Shown: positions 26,423 through 33,749 of the stretch, piece by piece
How positions within the stretch are numbered: position 1 is the stretch's first letter
Layout of the letters: every line of letters starts with the position of its first letter
Assembly: GCA_046329235.1 (NCBI GenBank)
Contig: JAXLVA010000001.1
Coordinates: 1,116,001-1,180,000 of the forward strand
From: JALONH01 sp046329235
GTDB lineage: Bacteria > Bacteroidota > Bacteroidia > Cytophagales > Cytophagaceae
Direction: 5' to 3'
DNA length: 64,000 nt
Position numbers and translations under genes: made by a program
The notes under the pieces: model-generated
What the model was told of the DNA's origin: nothing
Seen by the model: the letters and a program-made list of their open reading frames with translations, nothing else
The model's database searches: none

Positions 26423-27865
26423 ATGAAGCAAGTAGTAAAAGATTTAGAAATACTTCCTACGGAAGAAGAAAAAGCAGCCTGTGATTTACCTCGTATTTCG
26501 GAAGAATTGAATACGGGTAAAAACAGAAAATTATATATAGAATCCTATGGATGTCAAATGAATTTCTCGGATAGTGAAATCGTTATGTCCATCCTTACGG
26601 ATCATGGTTTTGATACTACTTCCTCTCCTGATAAAGCAGATTTGATTTTAATGAACACTTGTTCCATTCGTGATAATGCAGAACAAAAGGTTCGTAATCG
26701 TTTAGCTCAATTCCAACACATCAAACGCAAGAAGCCGGATATGTTAGTTGGGATATTAGGTTGTATGGCGGAACGTTTGAAATCAAAATTATTAGAGGAA
26801 GAGAAAATTGTAGACATGGTCGTAGGGCCTGATGCTTATCGAGATCTACCTCGTTTGATTTCAGAAGTAGATGAAGGAACTAAAGCAGTAAACGTGTTCT
26901 TATCACGTGAAGAAACTTATGCCGACATCAACCCGGTTCGTTTAACCGGTGATGGGGTTTTAGCTTTTATCTCTATCATGCGTGGTTGTGATAACATGTG
27001 CTCCTTCTGCGTGGTACCATATACTCGTGGTCGTGAGCGTTCCAGAGATCCTAAAACTATTTTACAAGAAGCTCAATCTTTGTTTGAACAAGGTTATCGT
27101 GAAGTTACTTTGTTAGGGCAAAATGTTGACTCGTACAAATGGAGTGCTGAAGATGGGTCAGATAAAATCAATTTTGCACAACTGTTAGAGTTAGTTGCCA
27201 AAGTGAATCCTGATTTACGAGTACGCTTTTCTACTTCTCACCCAAAAGATATTACGGATGATGTTCTTTATACCATGAAGAAGTATGAGAACATTTGTAA
27301 ATACATTCACTTACCGGCACAGAGTGGTAATTCCAGAATATTGGATATCATGAATCGTACCTACGATAGAGAATGGTATGTATCAAAAATAGATCGTATC
27401 AAAGAAATCTTAGGTGATGATTGTGGTATCTCTACGGATATGATTACAGGCTTCTGTAGTGAAACAGAAGACGAACATAAAGATACTTTATCGTTGATGG
27501 AATATGCGCAGTATGATTTTGCCTACATGTTCTACTACAGCGAACGTCCGGGTACACCTGCGGCGAAGAAATTGGCAGATGATATCGATATTGAAACGAA
27601 GAAAAGACGTTTGAATGAGATCATCGCTTTACAGACGATTTTATCTGCGAATAGAAATAAACTACACGTTGGTAAAATTCAAAAAGTATTAATTGAAGGA
27701 GCATCTAAACGTTCGGATGAATTTTTAAAAGGAAGAAATAGTCAGAATACCATGATTATTTTCCCTAAACTACACTATTCAAAAGGACAGTACGTCTATG
27801 TAAAAGTAAAAGAGTCGAACAAGGCTACTTTATTTGGTGATATAGTGGAAGGTTATACGGAGTAA
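26423..27865 (+). CDS. miaB: tRNA-2-methylthio-N6-dimethylallyladenosine synthase
   Basis: 480-aa radical SAM methylthiotransferase acting on i6A37 of tRNA. The UPF0004 domain has cluster cysteines C44 (SYGCQMN), C80 (NTCSIR) and C114 (LGCMAE). The radical SAM triad is C189, C193 and C196 in RGCDNMCSFCVVPYTRGRE. A TRAM domain occupies about 410-475. Full length. First gene of a tight run with a sigma54 activator and lptE; 6 bp to the next gene. Confidence 0.97.
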   Translation: MKQVVKDLEILPTEEEKAACDLPRISEELNTGKNRKLYIESYGCQMNFSDSEIVMSILTDHGFDTTSSPDKADLILMNTCSIRDNAEQKVRNRLAQFQHIKRKKPDMLVGILGCMAERLKSKLLEEEKIVDMVVGPDAYRDLPRLISEVDEGTKAVNVFLSREETYADINPVRLTGDGVLAFISIMRGCDNMCSFCVVPYTRGRERSRDPKTILQEAQSLFEQGYREVTLLGQNVDSYKWSAEDGSDKINFAQLLELVAKVNPDLRVRFSTSHPKDITDDVLYTMKKYENICKYIHLPAQSGNSRILDIMNRTYDREWYVSKIDRIKEILGDDCGISTDMITGFCSETEDEHKDTLSLMEYAQYDFAYMFYYSERPGTPAAKKLADDIDIETKKRRLNEIIALQTILSANRNKLHVGKIQKVLIEGASKRSDEFLKGRNSQNTMIIFPKLHYSKGQYVYVKVKESNKATLFGDIVEGYTE

Positions 27866-27871
27866 CAAACT

Positions 27872-29155
27872 ATGATGAATTGGTCTCAAGAGATACAAAG
27901 TGTTAAACAACGTTTTGGAATAATTGGAAATTCAACCCCTTTGAATCATGCGATTCAAGTGGCGATTCAAGTAGCTCCTACCGATATGACGGTATTGATT
28001 ACCGGTGAAAGTGGTAGTGGTAAAGAATCGTTTTCTAAAATTATTCATCACCTGAGCGCTCGCAAACACGGTCAGTTTATAGCAATCAACTGTGGAGCCA
28101 TTCCGGAAGGAACGATTGATTCTGAATTGTTCGGTCATGAGAAAGGTTCTTTCACAGGAGCTCATGATGCGCGCAAAGGTTATTTTGAAGTGACGAATGG
28201 TGGTACTATTTTTCTAGATGAAATTGGTGAAATGCCATTGGGTACACAAGCTCGTTTATTACGTGTGTTGGAAAATGGAGAATTTATTCGTGTAGGTTCT
28301 TCTAAAGTTCAAAAGACAGATGTGCGTGTAGTAGCAGCTACCAACGTGAACTTATACGACGCTGTACAGAAAGGTAAGTTCCGTGAAGATTTATATTATC
28401 GTTTAAACACGGTGCCTATTTTCGTTCCCCCTCTTCGTGAACGCGGGAATGATATTGAATTAATCTTTAGAAAATTTGCCGGCGATTTTGCTGAAAAGTA
28501 TAAAATGCAAGCGGTACGATTGACCGATGAAGCTCGTCAGGTATTGTTAGCTTATCGTTTCCCGGGAAATATTCGTCAGTTAAAAAATTTAGTGGAGCAA
28601 ATGTCAGTGTTGGAAACCAACAGAGACATCACTCCTGCTCAGTTACAAACTTATTTGCCGGTTGAAAAATCCTTGCCTGCTCTTGCTAAAGATGCGAAAG
28701 GTCAAGATGATTTTACCGAAAGAGAATTGTTGTACAAAATCCTTTTTGATATGAAAAAGGATATGAATGAATTGAAAAAGCTAGTCTACGATTCATTACA
28801 ACATGAAGCATATGGTAATCAAATCATTCAACAACATTCGGATTTATTTGATAACTTCAGTAAAGATGAAAGCAAGTTGATTCCTACGGTTACTCCTAGT
28901 TCCGGTTATGTTATCAATTCCGATGTTAATCACAATGGTCATAATGATGATGTGGAATATCAAATTGAAGATGTGACGGAAGATGCAGATGCCCAAATCG
29001 AAGATGAATCCCTTTCATTGGATGACAAGGAAAAAGAGATGATATTAAAAGCATTGAAGAAGCATAATAATAAACGTAAGTATGCGGCTCAAGATTTAGG
29101 TATCTCTGAGCGTACATTATATAGAAAAATTAAACAATACCACATCGACGCATGA
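27872..29155 (+). CDS. sigma54-dependent transcriptional activator without receiver domain
   Basis: 427 aa. The AAA+ domain starts almost at the N-terminus: Walker A GESGSGKE (45-52), a GSFTGA loop (92-97, a variant of GAFTGA that contacts sigma54), Walker B FLDEIG (114-119) and FREDLYYRLNTVP with the arginine fingers. A linker (about 255-375, partly acidic) leads to a Fis-type HTH (about 388-425, KYAAQDLGISERTLYRKIK). No N-terminal sensory domain, so activity may be set by expression or a partner. Overlaps lptE by ATGA. Target genes unknown. Confidence 0.92.
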   Translation: MMNWSQEIQSVKQRFGIIGNSTPLNHAIQVAIQVAPTDMTVLITGESGSGKESFSKIIHHLSARKHGQFIAINCGAIPEGTIDSELFGHEKGSFTGAHDARKGYFEVTNGGTIFLDEIGEMPLGTQARLLRVLENGEFIRVGSSKVQKTDVRVVAATNVNLYDAVQKGKFREDLYYRLNTVPIFVPPLRERGNDIELIFRKFAGDFAEKYKMQAVRLTDEARQVLLAYRFPGNIRQLKNLVEQMSVLETNRDITPAQLQTYLPVEKSLPALAKDAKGQDDFTERELLYKILFDMKKDMNELKKLVYDSLQHEAYGNQIIQQHSDLFDNFSKDESKLIPTVTPSSGYVINSDVNHNGHNDDVEYQIEDVTEDADAQIEDESLSLDDKEKEMILKALKKHNNKRKYAAQDLGISERTLYRKIKQYHIDA

Positions 29156-29649
29156 GAAGACTAGTCGTTTATGTAATGCTTCTCATGGTAGTATTAGGTT
29201 GTAAACCAAGCATTAACTTTACCGGAGGTAGTATTGACCCCAATATTAAAACTATTGGAATTCAATCATTCTTCAATCAATCTGGGAACGGTCCTCCTTC
29301 CATGAGTCTACAATTGACAGAAAAGTTGAGATCTTTCTATCAGAACAATACTAAGTTATTGGTGAATAAAGAAAGTGGCGACTGGAATCTAGAAGGTAAA
29401 ATTACTAAATACTTTCTTCAGCCGGTGGCACCTCAACAAGGTCAGACGGCAGGTTTAACTCGTTTAACCATTACGGTGAATGCTACGTTTAAAGATGAAG
29501 TAAACAATCGAACCTTCACTAAAGACTTTACTTACTTTGATGATTTTTCTCAGTCGCAATCTTTGGCAAGTGTAGAATCTGAAAAAGTAGATTATATCTT
29601 GAATGAAATAGTGTTAATGATATTTAACGAAACTACTTCGAACTGGTAA
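29152..29649 (+). CDS. lptE: LptE-family LPS-assembly lipoprotein
   Basis: 165 aa with a lipoprotein signal (YVMLLMVVLGC, lipobox VLGC). The alpha/beta body contains the LptE pattern IKTIGIQSFFNQS, then NWNLEGKI-like and ITVNATFKDEV segments. The partner of LptD at the outer membrane, helping insert LPS. Its position after the sigma54 activator and before a TPR gene and secG is a common Bacteroidota order as I remember it. Stop overlaps the next ATG (TAATG). Confidence 0.85.
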   Translation: MRRLVVYVMLLMVVLGCKPSINFTGGSIDPNIKTIGIQSFFNQSGNGPPSMSLQLTEKLRSFYQNNTKLLVNKESGDWNLEGKITKYFLQPVAPQQGQTAGLTRLTITVNATFKDEVNNRTFTKDFTYFDDFSQSQSLASVESEKVDYILNEIVLMIFNETTSNW

Positions 29650-30899
29650 TGAACAAACAACGATTCATAGAGCTATTACGAACTCCGGAAAATCATCAGG
29701 GTTCTGATGTTTCTGCGGTAGAATCGTTGATGGAGCAATATCCATACTGTCAAGTTGCTCATGTGTTGATGGCCAAAATCACTCATGATGCCGGTAGTAT
29801 GAATGCCACTAAAAGTGCTCGTAGAGCGGCATTGTATACTTCTGATAGAAGTAAGTTAAAAGCATTGTTGGATAAGAAGCCAACTCCGCTCGTAGATAAA
29901 CCTTCTACTGTTGTTACTGAATTACCAAAGATCATTCATACTCCGGTTGAAGCAGTAGACAAAATTGTTCCTACTACTGAAGTTGAAAAGATAGAGCCAA
30001 TTATAGACTCTACTCCTATTCAAGAAGTACCGGCAACTGCACAACAAAAAGCTGAAACGAATGTAGATGCTTTTATTCAGTCTCTGCAAGAGCGTTTGGA
30101 GCAGTTAAGTGCGTTGAAAGCTAAAGCTGCCGGCAAAGAAGAGCATCCTGAAATAGTAGATGAGGTTATTGCGAATAATCTTCCAGATATAGTTCAGGAA
30201 ACAACGATTGTTTCTGAACCAACTTCAGAGGTTAAAGATACATCGGAGAAAACAGAAGAAGCTAAACCTACAGTATCGGAGGCAAAACCGGAGGATAAGC
30301 GCAAGCAAATTCCACAATTACCAGGCTTTAACATTAATACCGGTAATGCTTCCAATGATGTGTTGGATATGATTTTAGGATTTGATAATCGAGTAAAAGA
30401 TTATTTCGATCTGGAATCCATGACCAATGCTGCCGGAGAGAAAATTGAAGTAAATGAAGAGGATAAAGTGGATGTTACTCCTTCCGCCTCTACAGATTAT
30501 CATATTCCTTTTACCATCAAAGACTGGACTATTGAAAACAGTAGATTAGAAGAAGATAGTACCAATTTGCTTTTAAATTATCTGGATTATTTAAAAGAAG
30601 AACGCCAAAAGAAGAAGCGTCCGGATAAGAAAAGGGAACAAAAATTAATCGATAAATTTATCCAAGAAGATCCTAGTATTCCTCCGATGAGAAATTCAGG
30701 TAGTTTACCTCAAGTGTCTGATGAACAGGGATATGATGAAGAAGATGCTTTAGATTTGACCTTTGCCACCGAAACCATGGGTAAAATATTAGCGCAACAA
30801 GGTAAAATCAAAGAAGCCATACAGGTATATGAGGCTTTAAGGTTGAAATATCCCGAAAAAAGTGCTTACTTTGCAGACCTAATAAAGAAATTAAGTTAA
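29649..30899 (+). CDS. hypothetical protein with C-terminal TPR motif
   Basis: 416 aa, cytosolic, with no signal peptide. N-terminal helical region (about 1-75, CQVAHVLMAKITHDAG); a long acidic, Pro/Thr/Glu-rich disordered middle (about 80-220); a basic segment KEERQKKKRPDKKREQKL; and a C-terminal TPR-like hairpin ETMGKILAQQGKIKEAIQVY. Common next to secG and lptE in Bacteroidota; role unknown. One-base overlap with lptE and 6 bp to secG indicate one transcript. Confidence 0.65.
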   Translation: MNKQRFIELLRTPENHQGSDVSAVESLMEQYPYCQVAHVLMAKITHDAGSMNATKSARRAALYTSDRSKLKALLDKKPTPLVDKPSTVVTELPKIIHTPVEAVDKIVPTTEVEKIEPIIDSTPIQEVPATAQQKAETNVDAFIQSLQERLEQLSALKAKAAGKEEHPEIVDEVIANNLPDIVQETTIVSEPTSEVKDTSEKTEEAKPTVSEAKPEDKRKQIPQLPGFNINTGNASNDVLDMILGFDNRVKDYFDLESMTNAAGEKIEVNEEDKVDVTPSASTDYHIPFTIKDWTIENSRLEEDSTNLLLNYLDYLKEERQKKKRPDKKREQKLIDKFIQEDPSIPPMRNSGSLPQVSDEQGYDEEDALDLTFATETMGKILAQQGKIKEAIQVYEALRLKYPEKSAYFADLIKKLS

Positions 30900-30905
30900 T
30901 TAAAT

Positions 30906-31229
30906 ATGATCATTGCAGTTTCCGTTTTATTGTTAATCGCTGCCTTTTTAATGGTAGTGGTAGTTTTAGCTCAAAATTCTAAAGGTGGAGTAGCTGATGG
31001 CTTCTCTTCTTCTACTCAATTAATTGGTGCAAGAAAAACAGGTGATTTCTTAAGTCAATTCACTATTTGGTTAGCTATTGCTATCCTTGGTTTTTCTATC
31101 GCATTTAACTTTGCTGCAAAACCTACAGATGATTTAGATTTAGGTAATGATACAGAACAAGTAGACGACGCAGATGCGGAAGATATCGATGAAGAAGAAA
31201 TCACTACTGATGAAGATTCAATCAACTAA
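30906..31229 (+). CDS. secG: preprotein translocase subunit SecG
   Basis: 107 aa, with two TM helices (about 2-22 and 50-70) and the SecG-typical loop AQNSKGGVADGFSSS between them. The acidic tail (75-107) is common in Bacteroidota SecG. Part of SecYEG. Last gene of the miaB-secG run, closed by a terminator at 31251-31280. Confidence 0.93.
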   Translation: MIIAVSVLLLIAAFLMVVVVLAQNSKGGVADGFSSSTQLIGARKTGDFLSQFTIWLAIAILGFSIAFNFAAKPTDDLDLGNDTEQVDDADAEDIDEEEITTDEDSIN

Positions 31230-31250
31230 TTATACGTTATCATATTAATC

Positions 31251-31280
31251 AAAAGCGAAGCTAACCCTTCGCTTTTTTTA
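31251..31280 (+). terminator. rho-independent terminator after secG
   Basis: AAAAGCGAAG (31251-31260) pairs with CTTCGCTTTT (31267-31276), with a T run following. Confidence 0.9.
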
Positions 31281-31285
31281 TATCC

Positions 31286-31705
31286 ATGAAAGTGTTTGAT
31301 CAATTATACGAACTGTCCATCACCACTCCGGCACTGTTATTCCCTACAGTATCCTTATTGTTATTAGCCTATACAAATCGCTATAATGCAGTGAGCGTTC
31401 GTATAAGAAACTTGTACGCCACTTATAAAGATGAGCCTTCCGATGTTGTATTGAGACAAATAGGTATATTAAAAAAGCGACTTTCTCTAATTCGTAACAT
31501 GCAGTTATTTGGAATTGGAAGTATGTTTTTTGCCGCTTTTACCATGACATTAATCTATTTTAACTATATCATATGGGCGGAATTAACCTTCATTATAGCC
31601 CTATTAGGTATACTGATTTCCCTCACTTTTTGTGCTGTAGAGGTTTTCTTTTCTAATAAAGCCTTGTTTATTTTAATGGAGGATATAGAAGATAAATTGA
31701 AATGA
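31286..31705 (+). CDS. DUF2721 family membrane protein
   Basis: 139 aa with three TM helices (about 12-30, 72-93 and 97-120). A cytosolic basic loop containing RIRNLYATYKDEPSDVVLRQIGILKKRLSLIR is typical of DUF2721. Function unknown in the family. Begins 5 bp after the secG terminator. Confidence 0.8.
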   Translation: MKVFDQLYELSITTPALLFPTVSLLLLAYTNRYNAVSVRIRNLYATYKDEPSDVVLRQIGILKKRLSLIRNMQLFGIGSMFFAAFTMTLIYFNYIIWAELTFIIALLGILISLTFCAVEVFFSNKALFILMEDIEDKLK

Positions 31706-31890
31706 CAGATAAATGGGTGTATTCATGCGTTTTATAGTTAGATATATTAGCAAATGATGGTTATAATACCGAACTTGCACACGCGTTTGAGATACACATT
31801 TTTTTATGCGTTTTAAACGGACGGTCTTTCTTTATACAGATATTAGCCTTTCACTAATTTCCTATTCTCAAAGCCCATCAAATATAATGA

Positions 31891-31909
31891 CAAATTGAAA
31901 ATCAATTTG
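31891..31909 (+). promoter_or_regulatory. palindrome upstream of cold-shock-domain gene
   Basis: CAAATTGA-AAA-TCAATTTG, perfect 8-bp arms, 27 bp before the start codon. It could be an operator or a 5'UTR hairpin affecting translation of the CSD gene. The rest of 31706-31890 shows nothing I can assign. Confidence 0.4.
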
Positions 31910-31935
31910 TAGTACTAAATACTCAAAAAAATAGA

Positions 31936-32397
31936 ATGGCAAAATCTAGAGAAACGTATAGTAAGAAAGAAAAAGAAAAACAGAAGATTAAAAAACGTCA
32001 AGATAAAGCTGAAAAAAGAGAAGCTCGTAAATCAGATGGATCTAAGGATAATTCTTTAGAAAGTATGTTAGCATATGTGGATGAGAATGGTAATATAACT
32101 TCTGTACCACAAGATTTACAAAAAAGAAAAGAAGTCGATCTTGAGTCTATAACCCTTGGTGCTGCTCGTAGAGACGAAACAGAGGAAGATGAATTCCACA
32201 CTGGTATCGTTACTTTTTATAACGAACAAAAAGGATTCGGATTTGTAAAAGACGATGCTTCCGGTGAAAGTATCTTTATACATTCCACTGCCATCATTGA
32301 TCCTATCAAAGGTAGAGAGAAAATAACTTATAAAGTGGAAAACAGCCCTAGAGGCCTTGTTGCTTTAGAAGTAAAGATTGTTCCAAACAAAAAATAA
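31936..32397 (+). CDS. cold-shock-domain protein with basic N-terminal extension
   Basis: 153 aa. A very basic, lysine-rich N-terminal tail (about 1-38), a linker, and one cold-shock domain (about 88-150) with RNP1 KGFGFV and RNP2-like ESIFIHST. The longer architecture with a charged tail is common in Bacteroidota CSD proteins. Predicted RNA/ssDNA binding; RNA chaperone role inferred. Confidence 0.9.
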   Translation: MAKSRETYSKKEKEKQKIKKRQDKAEKREARKSDGSKDNSLESMLAYVDENGNITSVPQDLQKRKEVDLESITLGAARRDETEEDEFHTGIVTFYNEQKGFGFVKDDASGESIFIHSTAIIDPIKGREKITYKVENSPRGLVALEVKIVPNKK

Positions 32398-32407
32398 GAA
32401 CTTTAAT

Positions 32408-32482
32408 AAATGATTGATTTATTATTCATTAATAATAAATCAATCATTTGATATCGAACTACGATTTATCGTAGTTTTTTTT
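32408..32482 (+). terminator. two successive hairpins between convergent genes
   Basis: First hairpin: perfect 19-bp arms, 32408-32426 (AAATGATTGATTTATTATT) and 32431-32449, loop CATT. Second: AACTACGAT/ATCGTAGTT at 32457-32476 with a 2-nt loop and a T tract running into the stop of the opposing gene; this is a standard terminator. Confidence 0.85.
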
Positions 32483-33632
32483 ATTTCACCAAATAAGTAC
32501 TGCGCAAGCGAGTCATTTCAGCTAATATCATTTCTAAACGTTTTCTTTCGGAAACATCTTTTACATGTCTAGCTGCTCTATTATAATAAACTTGAGTTTC
32601 GCTTAGGATGGAATTTAACTTTTGGCGTTCTATGTCCTTTGTAATATCCGGTGCCCAAGGTTTGCCTGTTTTGTTATTTGCCTTAGCCAAACTATCAGAA
32701 CTGAAAATACGTTTCTCTTGCTTCTTAGCATCTTGTATTCCCAAAATTGCCATATTAAAATTGGCTATGAAGTTTAAACTATCTTTACTTAATGCTTCTT
32801 TATAATTGAGTTTAGCTTTATCGATTTGTTTTGTTTTGTCATAAATGACAGCCAACTGAATGATATAATCAATATTAGTAGGATACTTTGCCTTTATTTT
32901 TTCTACAATGTCTGCAGCTTCCTTTCCTCTATTCATGCGTACCATCATATCGGCACGTTGAAGTAATAAGTCGGCATTGTTAGGGAATAACTCCACCGCT
33001 TTGTCGGAATATTGAAAAGCCTTATCCGGGTGTTTTTCCTGATTAAATTCAATGTCGATTAATCGATAATAAGGATATGGATTCTTAGATTTAAGGCTTA
33101 CCAATTTGGTACAATATTCTTTTACTAATTCAGGGCTTTCCATTTCCTCCGCTGAATATAATGCATAGATATAAGCTGTAGTATCAAACGGATTTACTTG
33201 TTGTGCTTGGCTAAAATAGCTTAAGGCGTTAAAGTGATCGGCGTTTTCGTATAGCTCTACTCCTTTGTTGACCAGTAATGAGTATACGATAGTTAATTCG
33301 GTTCTGGATTTGGACGCAAACTCACCTCCACTTGGATCTAAATCAATGGATTTCAAGAACGACTTACCCGCTTCTTTTAAAGGGGCATCATTTAATGATT
33401 TAACTTCCGGTTTTTTACTCTCGTAAATACCTTTATAGACCATACCTCGATAATACCATGTTTTAGATTGCGACATGGTTTTTTCATTGGTAGTAGCTTT
33501 GTCTATTTCCACTTTTGCTTTGGCAATATCACCTTGTTGCAGATATAGTGCCGCATTATTTACAGCACTATTTTGCGCAAAGGAGGTAAAAGTGAAAATT
33601 GAAAAAAGAGTTAGTAAAAAGATTTTTTTCAT
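32481..33632 (-). CDS. secreted TPR protein
   Basis: 383 aa from ATG at 33632, where the signal peptide KKIFLLTLFSIFTFTSFAQ begins; the longer frame adds 22 residues with no function. Multiple TPRs between about 20 and 300 (QGDIAKAKVEIDKA, DHFNALSYFSQAQQVNPF, PDKAFQYSDKAVELFPNNAD, KIDKAKLNYKEALSKDS-like). Probably periplasmic scaffold. Just downstream of gyrA on the same strand (117 bp). Confidence 0.8.
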   Translation of the reverse strand: MKKIFLLTLFSIFTFTSFAQNSAVNNAALYLQQGDIAKAKVEIDKATTNEKTMSQSKTWYYRGMVYKGIYESKKPEVKSLNDAPLKEAGKSFLKSIDLDPSGGEFASKSRTELTIVYSLLVNKGVELYENADHFNALSYFSQAQQVNPFDTTAYIYALYSAEEMESPELVKEYCTKLVSLKSKNPYPYYRLIDIEFNQEKHPDKAFQYSDKAVELFPNNADLLLQRADMMVRMNRGKEAADIVEKIKAKYPTNIDYIIQLAVIYDKTKQIDKAKLNYKEALSKDSLNFIANFNMAILGIQDAKKQEKRIFSSDSLAKANNKTGKPWAPDITKDIERQKLNSILSETQVYYNRAARHVKDVSERKRLEMILAEMTRLRSTYLVK

Positions 33633-33749
33633 AGAAAATGAATAGGCATTAAACTTTATAATAAAGTAGCGTAGGTAAGTTACAAAAAAAACAAACAAAA
33701 AAGCCTATGCAATAAATACATAGGCTTTAATTTCGATGAATTCGTGGAG

